DNA of 64,000 nucleotides from Maribellus comscasis. Its GTDB lineage: Bacteria; Bacteroidota; Bacteroidia; Bacteroidales; Prolixibacteraceae. The stretch is from NCBI RefSeq assembly GCF_009762775.1, contig NZ_CP046401.1, forward strand, positions 6,150,001 to 6,214,000, in the 5' to 3' direction. The notes under the pieces are model-generated. The model did not search any database and had not been told where the DNA came from. It saw only the letters and a program-made list of their open reading frames with translations. The first letter of the stretch is position 1, and each line of letters opens with the position of its first letter. The translations under genes and the position numbers were made by a program. Of the stretch, positions 37,772-47,281 are shown one piece after another.

Positions 37772-39241
37772 ATGAAGAATATAATTAGATCAAAAGTATT
37801 TTTATTGGCTGGTATAATCCTGTTCGTTAGTGCTTGTACAAGCGAATTTGATGAAATGAATACCAGTCCTAATTCGGCAACAGTTGTACCCGGAACAAGT
37901 GTGTTGGGTGCATCAATGCTAACCTCAATGTATACTTTGTTTGGAACAAGGTTGGACTGCTATTATGCCGGAGCATATTCGGGCTACATAAGTGCTGCCG
38001 ATTATGAGTACAGGGTAGACATCAATAACAGCATGTGGAAAAGCATGTATACTACAATGACTTATTCAACTGATGCGATGAGTTTGGCGCTTGAGGAAGA
38101 AAATGACAATCTTTATGCGGCTGCTTTAACATTCAGAGCATACAATGCGCATAAAACTTGTGATATGTGGGGAGATATTCCTTATTCTGAAGCATTCCAG
38201 CTTGAAGATGGTGTTATTTATCCGGTATATGATTCTCAGGAAAAAGTATACAACACTATCCTCGATGAGTTAAAAACCGCTGCTGATATGTTTGATACCG
38301 AAGGAGACGATATTGGTGATGGCGATTTTTTGTTTGAGGGAGATATTCAAAAATGGAAGAAATTCTGTAACTCGCTTCGCTTAAGAGTCGCAATTCGTAT
38401 GTCATCAGCCGATGAAAGTGCTGCTGCTGCCGTTATTCAGGATGTTCTGGGAGATGCCACAAAATACCCGATTATGACTGAGAATGAAGATAATGCTTAT
38501 TGGTATTTTCCGGGAGTTGCACCCGACGAAGAGATATGGTATGAATCCATGGGGACAGTTGGTGATGCAGCCAAAACATCAGGCTGGAGGATGCAACAAC
38601 CAATAATTGATGCTCTTCAGGATAACAATGATCCCCGTTTACCAGTCTATGCCGACAAAAATGCGTATGGTGTATACAGCGGCCACCGGTTTGGTCCGAA
38701 TGATAAATCAGATACCTTGAATAACAGTTTTAACAGATCACATATCGGTGATTGGTTTATGAACGACCCTCAGGGTTTTGTACCTTATATGAATTGTGCT
38801 GAGGTATATTTCTGTTTGGCCGAAGCATACGAAAGAGGTCTGGCCACCGGTGACGCGCAGACTGCATATGAAACCGGAATAAAAAAATCCTGCGAAGAGA
38901 GCGGGCAAATTACTTCGGCTGCTATTTCAACGTTTTTAACTGAACCTGAAGTTGCCTGGGATGAAGGTAATACCTCAAATCTGGAGAAAGTAGCATTACA
39001 AAAATGGATATGTTTATTTAAACAGAGTGTGGAAGGTTGGTCAGAAGCCAGGAGAACAGATATTCCTTTGCTCACTGGCGTCGCTTCTGATTATGCAGCA
39101 TCGCACAATCGTCCTCCATTTAGAATGGCCTACGCGGATGAGGAGAAATCATTAAACTCCAATTTCCCATTTGATATTGAGGAAGTAGATATTTTCTATG
39201 GAACCCAGTTGTGGTGGGATAAAAGAACCGGTGTAGAATAG
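37772..39241 (+). CDS. SusD/RagB-like glycan-binding lipoprotein
   Basis: Surface lipoprotein of 489 residues (lipobox VSAC, Cys22) paired with the SusC upstream. FDEMNTSPNSATVVPGTSVL, AALTFRAYNAHKTCDMWGDI with PYSEAF, and WKKFCNSLRLRVAIRMS belong to the SusD-like subgroup often listed as SusD/RagB family 2. It also shows YMNCAEVYFCLAEAYERG and WICLFKQSVEGWSEARRTDIP. It differs markedly from the SusD at 7611-9104, so the two loci did not arise by duplication of one another. The role is capture and delivery of an oligosaccharide to SusC. Confidence 0.93.
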   Translation: MKNIIRSKVFLLAGIILFVSACTSEFDEMNTSPNSATVVPGTSVLGASMLTSMYTLFGTRLDCYYAGAYSGYISAADYEYRVDINNSMWKSMYTTMTYSTDAMSLALEEENDNLYAAALTFRAYNAHKTCDMWGDIPYSEAFQLEDGVIYPVYDSQEKVYNTILDELKTAADMFDTEGDDIGDGDFLFEGDIQKWKKFCNSLRLRVAIRMSSADESAAAAVIQDVLGDATKYPIMTENEDNAYWYFPGVAPDEEIWYESMGTVGDAAKTSGWRMQQPIIDALQDNNDPRLPVYADKNAYGVYSGHRFGPNDKSDTLNNSFNRSHIGDWFMNDPQGFVPYMNCAEVYFCLAEAYERGLATGDAQTAYETGIKKSCEESGQITSAAISTFLTEPEVAWDEGNTSNLEKVALQKWICLFKQSVEGWSEARRTDIPLLTGVASDYAASHNRPPFRMAYADEEKSLNSNFPFDIEEVDIFYGTQLWWDKRTGVE

Positions 39242-39249
39242 TTGTTTAT

Positions 39250-39299
39250 AAAAGAAAAGAAAGAAGCAGTTGGACAGAAACTGTTCACCTGTTTCTTTT
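39250..39299 (+). terminator. Possible terminator after the second SusD gene
   Basis: Starting 9 bases beyond the SusD stop, AAAAGAAA can pair with TTTCTTTT (39250-39257 with 39292-39299), enclosing a smaller CAGTT/AACTG hairpin. A pyrimidine-rich run follows. The stem is interrupted, so termination is likely partial. Confidence 0.4.
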
Positions 39300-39454
39300 A
39301 TCTTCTCTGTCAGCAAAAACAACAGAATCTTAAAAATGGCGATTTCGCATATTTACCTCGGAAGGCCAGGTATAGTTATGTTAGCATATTTTAAAAAGTT
39401 GGCCTTATTGGTGTGAAATTAAGAAGTCAGTACAAATTTTTAATAAATTTTAGG

Positions 39455-41548
39455 ATGCAACGGATTACTAAATTTGAATTGATAAATTGTCAAACAAAAT
39501 GTGGAAATCTTTTCATTACGCTTTTGTCGGCGCTTCTGTTTTGTAATTTCTCCGTTGCTCAAAATCCAATTCTTTCCTGGGATTTTGATGAGATGGAAAA
39601 TCGTGAAACAATTGAGCAGCAAAGTGGGATTCCGGATACACTGGAAGGGAATTTTAACCTTGCAGCAGGAGTAAAAGGAAAGGGTTTGAAACTGGATGGA
39701 TTTACATCCCGCTTGATACACAACGATTCCGAATTACCGATTCCCGGCGAAGAAATAACCGTTGAAGCATGGGTGGCCCTGGGAAATTATCCATGGAACT
39801 GGTGTCCTGTGCTTACCACCGAAAGCAATGAAATAAAAGGCTACCGTTTAATGATAGGCCCGCACGGAGAGGCCTCTTTTCAAACTGCCATTGGCGGGCA
39901 ATGGATTTCGTGCACAACCGAAAGATTAAGTATTCCTTTAAGAAAATGGATGCATATTGTTGGTGTGTACCGTGCCAATAAAGAGATGACTGTTTATATC
40001 AACGGTGAAAAAAGTGCAGAACTCCCGATTCAGGGAAAAATAAATTATTCCAGAGAAAAGAACTGTATTATCGGCATGGTTGCATATCCTGAAAAACCTT
40101 CCGACATTCACCGGACCTGGGGAACACTGCCCCAATATTTTGGATTAAACGGAATAATAGATGAAGTAAAAGTTTTTGATAAAGCAAAAACAAGTAACGA
40201 TATTGCCGGTGATTTTGCCGGTTACGATACTAAAGCTCCTGAAATTGAACCACACAGGCTTCCCTCGGTTGAAAACCAGTCCGGTCGTTTTGGAGCGTTT
40301 TATACCAAATTAAAATATTACGACGAGTGGGATAATTTGTGGCCGGTTGATCAGGACCCGGATATTGCTGTCTGTTTTGATAAACTGCCGGTAAATGTAA
40401 TTTTTTGGCGGGGAACAAGATATGGCGCGTCCTGGGTGGCAGAGAACAATAACTGGATGACGGATCAAAGCGTTGAAGCCTGGGGGGAAGGAGACGATGA
40501 TAAAGAAGGCTGTTTTGAACACATGCAGGATCGCCACTGCCGTTTTTCTCATGTAAGAATTATTGAAAATACCGATGCCCGGGTTGTTGTTCACTGGAGG
40601 TATGCACCTGTTAGCGCATACAACAATACCTGGAGAGTTGACCCAAAAACAGGCTGGGAGTGCTGGATTGATGAATATCATTATATATATCCCGATGCGG
40701 CAGGTATCCGAAAGGTATCATGGAAAAAAGGAACACTGGGTTACCCGCGCCAGTTTCAGGAATCGTTACCATTGCTTCATCCCGGCCAGGTACAGAGTGA
40801 ATTGCTTTATAAAGATTATGTTCACGTGGCCGATTATGAGGGCAATATTGCTCCGGTTTCTTATGTCGAAAATCCGGGAAGTATGGATACTGAATTTGCG
40901 AAGTATTACACCGTACAGCAATACAATTTCAAATCGGAAAACAAGCCCTTTATTTGTTATGAACCGGGCAACGAAATGATGATAAGATGGAGCAGTATTA
41001 AAGGGTATGACCGGCATGGCGGGTGTAACCATTTCCCGGTTGGCCAGGCGAGGTGCGACGGGCGTACAAGCACTACATCCGATCGTCCTTCACATTTTGG
41101 CGGCTTTCCTATTTCATACCCGGTAGTAAATGAAAAAGGCGATCGTAACTACTGGAATGGACTGTATGGAATAAATGGAATGGATATGAAAGAAGTTGTA
41201 AAACTAGGTAAATCATGGGCATTTGCCCCTGAAATAGATATAAGTGGAAACGATTTTATTTCGTATGGTTACGATAAAAGTGAAAGGTGCTATCAAATTG
41301 AAAGTAAAACATCAAAGCCCAAAAAACTGAAGTTTAAACTGATGGGAAACAATGAAAATCCAATTTGTAATCCGGCGTTTTTTATAAAGAACTGGTCTGT
41401 AGAAAAGGCAGAAGTACTTGTTAACGGGAAACCAGCAAAGGATGCAAGGGTAGGAATTAACCATGAACTCGAAGGAGATAATCTGGTGGTTTTCTTATTT
41501 CTTGAAAAAGACAAACCAGTGACTATTACGATTCTTCCAAAAATATAA
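39455..41548 (+). CDS. LamG-domain exported protein of unknown function (tandem copy 1)
   Basis: Protein of 697 residues with no recognised catalytic family. ATG at 39455 is preferred over GTG at 39413 because it gives an N-terminus of exactly the same length as the neighbouring copy (both M-x-x-ITK... ending SVAQ-x-P). After the signal peptide, residues about 45-250 form a LamG/concanavalin-like domain (WDFDEM, GKGLKLDGFTSRLI, EEITVEAWVALG, WMHIVGVYRANKEMTVYING, GIIDEVKVFDKA). The remaining 430 residues are rich in aromatic and acidic residues (DEWDNLWPVDQDPDIAVCFD, CWIDEYHYIYPDAAGIRKVS, GGCNHFPVGQARCDGRTSTT) and look like an enzyme-sized beta-rich domain, possibly a lyase or hydrolase. It lies between SusD and the sulfatases. 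Confidence 0.8.
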   Translation: MQRITKFELINCQTKCGNLFITLLSALLFCNFSVAQNPILSWDFDEMENRETIEQQSGIPDTLEGNFNLAAGVKGKGLKLDGFTSRLIHNDSELPIPGEEITVEAWVALGNYPWNWCPVLTTESNEIKGYRLMIGPHGEASFQTAIGGQWISCTTERLSIPLRKWMHIVGVYRANKEMTVYINGEKSAELPIQGKINYSREKNCIIGMVAYPEKPSDIHRTWGTLPQYFGLNGIIDEVKVFDKAKTSNDIAGDFAGYDTKAPEIEPHRLPSVENQSGRFGAFYTKLKYYDEWDNLWPVDQDPDIAVCFDKLPVNVIFWRGTRYGASWVAENNNWMTDQSVEAWGEGDDDKEGCFEHMQDRHCRFSHVRIIENTDARVVVHWRYAPVSAYNNTWRVDPKTGWECWIDEYHYIYPDAAGIRKVSWKKGTLGYPRQFQESLPLLHPGQVQSELLYKDYVHVADYEGNIAPVSYVENPGSMDTEFAKYYTVQQYNFKSENKPFICYEPGNEMMIRWSSIKGYDRHGGCNHFPVGQARCDGRTSTTSDRPSHFGGFPISYPVVNEKGDRNYWNGLYGINGMDMKEVVKLGKSWAFAPEIDISGNDFISYGYDKSERCYQIESKTSKPKKLKFKLMGNNENPICNPAFFIKNWSVEKAEVLVNGKPAKDARVGINHELEGDNLVVFLFLEKDKPVTITILPKI

Positions 41549-43726
41549 ACTTAAAATTTCCACAACGAATAAGATTACTAAATTGAAGGTTACATTTTAA
41601 CGCTTACGGATTTTTTTCAAAGCCTTCTGGAAAAGAATAATCGAAAAAATAATATTTATAATGAAACAGATTACGAAATCCATATCTATGAAATGTTTGA
41701 TTAAGTCTAAACGTTTGGTCATAATATTTTTGTTATTATTTGCCTTTTATAATATGTCTGTTGCTCAGAGCCCCATTCTGTCGTGGGACTTTAGCAAAGT
41801 AAATAACAGAAGTATTGCGGAGCAGCAAAGTGGGATTCCGGATACACTGGAAGGGAATTTTAACCTTGCAGCAGGAGTAAAAGGCAAGGGTTTGAAACTG
41901 GATGGATTTACATCCCGCTTGATACACAACGATTCCGAATTACCGATTCCCGGCGAAGAAATAACCGTTGAAGCATGGGTGGCCCTGGGAAATTATCCAT
42001 GGAACTGGTGTCCTGTGCTAACCACCGAAAGCAATGAAATAAAAGGCTACCGTTTAATGATAGGTCCGCACGGAGAGGCCTCTTTTCAAACTGCCATTGG
42101 CGGGCAATGGATTTCGTGCACAACCGAAAGATTAAGTATTCCTTTAAGAAAATGGATGCATATTGTTGGAGTGTACCGTGCCAATAAAGAGATGACTGTT
42201 TATATTAACGGTGAAAAAAGTGCAGAACTCCCGATTCGGGGAAAAATAAATTATTCCAGAGACAAGAACTGTATTATCGGCATGGTTGCATATCCTGAAA
42301 AACCTTCCGACATTCACCGGACCTGGGGAACACTGCCCCAATATTTTGGATTAAACGGAATAATAGATGAAGTAAAAGTTTTTGATAAAGCAAAAACAAG
42401 TAACGATATTGCCGGTGATTTTGCCGGTTACGATACTAAAGCTCCTGAAATTGAACCGCACAGGCTTCCCTCAGTTGAAAACCAGTCCGGTCGTTTTGGA
42501 GCGTTTTATACCAAATTAAAATATTACGACGAGTGGGATAATTTGTGGCCGGTTGATCAGGACCCGGATATTGCTGTCTGTTTTGATAAACTGCCGGTAA
42601 ATGTAATTTTTTGGCGGGGAATAAGATATGGCACTTCCTGGGTTTCTGAAAATAACAACTGGATGTCGGATCAAAGTATTGAAGCCTGGGGAGTTGGTGA
42701 TGCAGACAAGGAAGGCTGTTTTGAACATATGCAGGATCGCCATTGTCGTTTTTCTCATGTAAGAATTATTGAAAATACCGATGCCCGGGTTGTTGTTCAC
42801 TGGAGGTATGCACCTGTTAGCGCATACAACAATACCTGGAGAGTTGACCCCAAAACAGGCTGGGAGTGCTGGATTGACGAATATCATTATATATATCCCG
42901 ATGCGGCAGGTATCCGAAAGGTATCATGGAAAAAAGGAACACTGGGTTACCCGCGCCAGTTTCAGGAATCGTTACCATTGCTTCATCCCGGTCAGGTGGA
43001 GAGCGATTTACTCCAAAAGGATTACGTTCACGTGGCTGATTATGAGGGCAATATTGCTCCGGTTTCTTATGTCGAAAATCCCGGAAGTATGGATACTGAA
43101 TTTGCAAAGGATTACACTGTACAGCAATACAATTTCAAATCGGAGAACAAACCATTTATATGTTTTGAACCGGGCAACGAGATGATAGTGAGATGGAATA
43201 ATCTGGCAAGATACAACCAACATGGCGGGTGTAACCATTTCCCGGTTGGCCAGGCGAGGTGCGACGGGCGTACCAGTACCACATCCGATCGCCCTTCCCA
43301 TTGTGGCAGTTTTCCTATTTCATACCCGGTAATAAATGAAAATGGCGATCGCAACTACTGGAATGGACTGTATGGAATAAACGGAATGGATATGAAAGAA
43401 GTTGTAAAGCTTGGCCGGTCTTGGGCTTATGCACCTGATATAGAAATAGAAGGGAGAGATTTTGTTTCGTATGGTTACGATAAAAGTGAAAGATGCTACC
43501 AAATTGAAAGTAAAACATTAAAACCCAAAAAACTGGAGTTTAAACTGGTAGGAAACAATGAAAGTCCAATTTGTAATCCGGCGTTTTTTATAAAGAACTG
43601 GCCAGCAGAAAAGGCAGAAGTACTTGTTAACGGGAAGCCAGCAAAGGATGCAAGAGTAGGAATTAACCATGAACTCGAAGGAGATAATCTGGTGGTTTTC
43701 TTGTTTCTTGAAAAAGATGAGACGGT
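39621..43726 (+). repeat. Long direct repeat from tandem gene duplication (39621-41520 and 41827-43726)
   Basis: Two copies of about 1.9 kb are offset by 2206 bases. Counting by eye, the first 800 bases differ at only about nine positions. After that, short strongly diverged patches (for example 40425-40500 against 42631-42706) alternate with near-identical stretches. Signal-peptide regions and 5' flanks are unrelated in sequence. No indels occur until the last few codons. Confidence 0.92.
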
Positions 43727-43757
43727 TACAATAACAATTGCCCCGGTGAAATTATAG
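41661..43757 (+). CDS. LamG-domain exported protein of unknown function (tandem copy 2)
   Basis: Paralogue of 698 residues with the same architecture as the preceding gene: signal peptide (ends NMSVAQ), LamG-like domain, then the unassigned aromatic-rich C-terminal domain. The LamG half is almost identical between the copies. Substitutions concentrate in the C-terminal domain, for instance GTSWVSENNNWMSDQSIEAW against GASWVAENNNWMTDQSVEAW, and in the segment RWNNLARYNQHGGCNHF against RWSSIKGYDRHGGCNHF. That pattern suggests that binding is conserved while the second domain varies. Its intergenic distance from copy 1 is 112 bases and from the next sulfatase 76 bases. Function remains unknown. 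Confidence 0.8.
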   Translation: MKQITKSISMKCLIKSKRLVIIFLLLFAFYNMSVAQSPILSWDFSKVNNRSIAEQQSGIPDTLEGNFNLAAGVKGKGLKLDGFTSRLIHNDSELPIPGEEITVEAWVALGNYPWNWCPVLTTESNEIKGYRLMIGPHGEASFQTAIGGQWISCTTERLSIPLRKWMHIVGVYRANKEMTVYINGEKSAELPIRGKINYSRDKNCIIGMVAYPEKPSDIHRTWGTLPQYFGLNGIIDEVKVFDKAKTSNDIAGDFAGYDTKAPEIEPHRLPSVENQSGRFGAFYTKLKYYDEWDNLWPVDQDPDIAVCFDKLPVNVIFWRGIRYGTSWVSENNNWMSDQSIEAWGVGDADKEGCFEHMQDRHCRFSHVRIIENTDARVVVHWRYAPVSAYNNTWRVDPKTGWECWIDEYHYIYPDAAGIRKVSWKKGTLGYPRQFQESLPLLHPGQVESDLLQKDYVHVADYEGNIAPVSYVENPGSMDTEFAKDYTVQQYNFKSENKPFICFEPGNEMIVRWNNLARYNQHGGCNHFPVGQARCDGRTSTTSDRPSHCGSFPISYPVINENGDRNYWNGLYGINGMDMKEVVKLGRSWAYAPDIEIEGRDFVSYGYDKSERCYQIESKTLKPKKLEFKLVGNNESPICNPAFFIKNWPAEKAEVLVNGKPAKDARVGINHELEGDNLVVFLFLEKDETVTITIAPVKL

Positions 43758-43833
43758 TTGTATTTTATTTGGCGCGAACGTGAGCGTTTGACGGGCTGCT
43801 ATACCCAATACTTATAATTATAAATCGAATAAA

Positions 43834-45270
43834 ATGAAAAAAACTTATTTACTGTTTATTTTTATCGCTGCTTTGTCATCCAATTTATTCGCCGGAAATA
43901 AATCAACTCCCCCAAATATCATCTTAATTTTTTGCGACGATCTGGGATATGCTGATTTGTCGAGTTACGGTTCCTTATGGAACCAAACCCCGGAAGTGGA
44001 TCAAATGGCTGTTGAAGGAGTCAGGTTTACTGATTTTTATGCTGGCGCTCCGGTTTGCTCACCGTCTCGTGCCGGTTTAATGACGGGCTGCTACGCCCGG
44101 AGGGTCGACCTGGATTTAGATCAAAATAATGCATGGGTGCTTTTCCCAAAAGCTAAAAAAGGCATCAATCCGGAAGAAACGATTTTGCCTGAAGCGCTTA
44201 AAAAAGCTGGTTATTCAACGGCAATTATTGGCAAGTGGCATTTGGGTGATCAACCGGAATTTTTACCGATAAATCATGGTTTCGATTATTGGTTCGGACT
44301 GCCTTATTCCAACGATATGGGGATTGAAAAAGAAAATATTCCGCTGTTACCCATCATGCAAAATGAAAAGGTTATTGGTGTAATAAATCAGAAAAGTGAA
44401 AGCGAAATGTCGACACTTACGGAACGTTACACTGAAGAAGCATTGAATTGGATAGGGAAAAATAAGAAAAAACCGTTTTTTATCTATCTGGCACATACCA
44501 TGCCTCACAATCCGGTGGCTGCCCGGAAACAGTTCCACCGGAAAACAAATAATCTTAAAAAAGGATTTGGGGCATCGGTTGCTGAAATTAGCTGGTCAAC
44601 AGGTGAAATTCTCAATTATTTAAAACAAGAAGGGCTTGCAAAAAACACACTGGTGATTTTTACTTCTGATAATGGCGGTCAACCCTATTGGGGAGCAAGC
44701 AACGGCATTTTGAAAGGGAACAAAGGGCAGACTTTTGAAGGTGGTATTCGTGTTCCGTGCATTGCATGGTGGCCGGGGAGAATAAAGCCCGGAACTACTT
44801 GTAACTCTCCTGCTTCTGTACTCGATTTTTATTCAACATTTACTGCACTGGCAAATCTTAACATTAACGATAGTATAAAAAGGGACGGTACAGATATTTC
44901 TGATTATCTGTTTAATCCCGCAAAAATAAGAGAAGATCGTCCATTTTTTTACTGGCATGTGGGGTATCTTCAGGCAGTACGCTATGGCGACTGGAAACTT
45001 AATTTACTTGGACAGTTTTCAAAAGAGGAGCAGCAAAATATTCTTAAAAGCACTTATGGACATACCGTTTTTCCCGATAATATTGAATTGTATAATTTAC
45101 GTTCAGATCCGGGGGAAAAAACAAATGTAGCGGATAAAAATCCTGAGATAGTAGCTCAAATTCAAAAACTAGCTGAAAAAGAAATAAGCGCGCTTGGGGA
45201 ATGGACAGATAAAGGTCCCGAAGTCCGGAAGACCATTTATATTGATTCTCCGGAAATACTGTTGAAATAA
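43834..45270 (+). CDS. Sulfatase (S1 family)
   Basis: Exported sulfatase of 478 residues with a Sec signal peptide (ends LFAG). The metal block is IILIFCDDLGYADLSSYG and the formylglycine motif is C75-S-P-S-R79. GKWHLG near residue 135 and FTSDNGGQPYWGASNG with LKGNKGQTFEGGIRVP near 285-308 complete the active site. The C-terminal ELYNLRSDPGEKTNVADKNP is the typical closing block. The arylsulfatase A/GalNAc-6-sulfatase style is clear, but the sulfated position is not. It is the first of three plus-strand sulfatases in this locus and is followed after 43 bases by another. Confidence 0.93.
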   Translation: MKKTYLLFIFIAALSSNLFAGNKSTPPNIILIFCDDLGYADLSSYGSLWNQTPEVDQMAVEGVRFTDFYAGAPVCSPSRAGLMTGCYARRVDLDLDQNNAWVLFPKAKKGINPEETILPEALKKAGYSTAIIGKWHLGDQPEFLPINHGFDYWFGLPYSNDMGIEKENIPLLPIMQNEKVIGVINQKSESEMSTLTERYTEEALNWIGKNKKKPFFIYLAHTMPHNPVAARKQFHRKTNNLKKGFGASVAEISWSTGEILNYLKQEGLAKNTLVIFTSDNGGQPYWGASNGILKGNKGQTFEGGIRVPCIAWWPGRIKPGTTCNSPASVLDFYSTFTALANLNINDSIKRDGTDISDYLFNPAKIREDRPFFYWHVGYLQAVRYGDWKLNLLGQFSKEEQQNILKSTYGHTVFPDNIELYNLRSDPGEKTNVADKNPEIVAQIQKLAEKEISALGEWTDKGPEVRKTIYIDSPEILLK

Positions 45271-45313
45271 CAGATTGAGGTTTATGGTTAATTTAAATTC
45301 TAAGGAATAAAAC

Positions 45314-47125
45314 ATGAACAGATTAAAATATTCAATATTGGTGATTTCTGTTTTGTTTGTTTCTTGCTCAAAGAAACAGCCCAATGTTATTTTAATAATG
45401 ACAGATGATCAGGGGTACGGTGACCTTGCCTGTCATGGAAATCCTTATGTAAAAACTCCTGCACTGGACAAACTTTACGAGGAAAGTGTACGCTTTACCG
45501 ATTTTCATGTAGATCCATGTTGCTCACCAACCCGTGCAGCATTAATGACAGGATGCTATTCGTCGAGAGCCGGAGTGTGGCATACAATTGGCGGACGATC
45601 GCTTTTAAAGGAGGGTATGACTACAATTGCCGACGTTTTTGACAACAATGGATACGCGACAGGAATTTTTGGAAAATGGCACCTGGGAGAAAATTATCCT
45701 TTCAGGCCCAACGATCGCGGATTCAGGGAATCAATAGTACACGGCGGTGGCGCAATAGGAGCTAACCCCGATTACTGGGGAAATGATTATGACGATGACA
45801 CTTATATTCATAACGGGAACTACGAAAAGTTTGAAGGCTATTGCAATACGGTTTGGTTTAGCGAAGCAATTAAGTATATAAAAAATAACCGTAATAAACC
45901 ATTCTTTTGTTACATCTCAACCAATGTACCTCATGCGCCTCTGAGAGTTGACGAGGAATATGTAAAACCTTATAAGAACCTTGTTTCCGATCGTTTGGCT
46001 CACTATTATGGAATGGTTACTAAATTGGACGAAGACCTTGGAAATCTGTTAACGACATTGAAAGAAATGGACCTCGAGGAAAATGCAATACTGATATTTA
46101 TGACCGATAACGGCCCCTGCCCATGGTTTGGTGGTATTGTTATTGATTTTGAAACAGGTTTTGTGAAAGAAGGCTATAGTGCAGGAATGAGAGGGGGCAA
46201 AATTTGGGGATATGAGAACGCCCACAGAGTGCCATTTTTTGTTCGTTGGCCCGGGGCTAAAATAGGTGGCGGGAAAGAAATTAATGCGCTTTCAGCCCAT
46301 ATCGATTTAATGCCAACACTTATTGACTTGTGCGATCTAAAGAAACCGGATGATCTGAAATACGATGGCAGAAGCCTGGTGCCTCTTTTAAACGAGGAAG
46401 TTAAAGAGTGGCCGGAAAGAACCCTTTTTATCCACAATCAAAGGGTTGAATATCCGGTTAAGGACAAGGAATATCAAGTGCTTACCGAGAAATGGAGGCT
46501 TGTGAAACGCGAAAAAGATGAATTGTATGATATTAAATCCGATCCCGGGGAAAGAAACGATGTTGCAGCACAAAACCCCGATATTGTAAAAGATCTTTAT
46601 GGCAGGTACGAAAAATGGTGGGAAGATATTTCTGTTGATTTTGATACATATGCTGAAATAGCGATTGGAACGGAACACGAAAATCCCGTAACTCTGAATG
46701 CACACGATGCCCATACACGAAATGGTAAAAAAATCTGGGTTGTTAATGTGGCTCGCGATGGTAAATATGAGATAAAGCTTAATCACTGGCCCGCAGAGTC
46801 GGGCAAAAGAATTGTTGAAAACACTTCTGGCGATATTGATTTGCCAATTGCCAGCGCAGATCTGACGGTCGGTAATATGAACAGAACAGCCGAGGTTACA
46901 TCAGAAATGAAAAGTGTGATTTTCGAGGTTGATTTGAAAGCCGGTACAACATGCCTGCAAGCATATTTTAATCTGAAAGAGCCAGGGAAAACGATACGAA
47001 CAGATTGTGTTTATATAGAATATCTGGGCGACCCCGATCCAACAGAATTGGCTAAATACAATGCATCAGTTCCGTTCGATGTGTTAAGGGAAAAATACCG
47101 TCAAAACGTAGTTTTATATGATTGA
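45314..47125 (+). CDS. Sulfatase (S1 family), lipoprotein with C-terminal extension
   Basis: Lipoprotein sulfatase of 603 residues (lipobox VSC, Cys18). The metal block NVILIMTDDQGYGDLACHGNP is followed by C70-S-P-T-R74. GKWHLGENYPFRPNDRGF and FMTDNGPCPWFGG are present. After the usual closing block (ELYDIKSDPGERNDVAAQNP) there is an extra domain of about 120 residues with a beta-sandwich flavour (KIWVVNVARDGKYEIKLNHW, then TTCLQAYFNLKEPGKTIRTD). That part may bind carbohydrate. Similar extended forms are common among lipid-anchored Bacteroidota arylsulfatases. It is probably in one transcript with the sulfatase upstream. Confidence 0.92.
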   Translation: MNRLKYSILVISVLFVSCSKKQPNVILIMTDDQGYGDLACHGNPYVKTPALDKLYEESVRFTDFHVDPCCSPTRAALMTGCYSSRAGVWHTIGGRSLLKEGMTTIADVFDNNGYATGIFGKWHLGENYPFRPNDRGFRESIVHGGGAIGANPDYWGNDYDDDTYIHNGNYEKFEGYCNTVWFSEAIKYIKNNRNKPFFCYISTNVPHAPLRVDEEYVKPYKNLVSDRLAHYYGMVTKLDEDLGNLLTTLKEMDLEENAILIFMTDNGPCPWFGGIVIDFETGFVKEGYSAGMRGGKIWGYENAHRVPFFVRWPGAKIGGGKEINALSAHIDLMPTLIDLCDLKKPDDLKYDGRSLVPLLNEEVKEWPERTLFIHNQRVEYPVKDKEYQVLTEKWRLVKREKDELYDIKSDPGERNDVAAQNPDIVKDLYGRYEKWWEDISVDFDTYAEIAIGTEHENPVTLNAHDAHTRNGKKIWVVNVARDGKYEIKLNHWPAESGKRIVENTSGDIDLPIASADLTVGNMNRTAEVTSEMKSVIFEVDLKAGTTCLQAYFNLKEPGKTIRTDCVYIEYLGDPDPTELAKYNASVPFDVLREKYRQNVVLYD

Positions 47126-47281
47126 AAATGAGAATAATGATTTTGTTTGGCTCGCTTTAACGATAGCGCAAAATTTATTTAAAATATTAAATTCTAAATG
47201 AATCAGATTGAAGTTTCAGGAATCAGATATTTTTGCCTCACTACTGTATTTATTCAATTTTGAAAAACAGATAAATACATT

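Noticed and set aside
39413..39454. GTG start adding 14 residues to LamG copy 1
   Set aside because: ATG at 39455 gives an N-terminus of the same length and pattern as the paralogue.
43780..43815. Short stretch reading RERLTGCYTQ just before a sulfatase gene, reminiscent of the sulfatase LMTGCY motif
   Set aside because: Only about ten codons match and nothing around it is sulfatase-like; coincidence or a very short recombination trace cannot be told apart.
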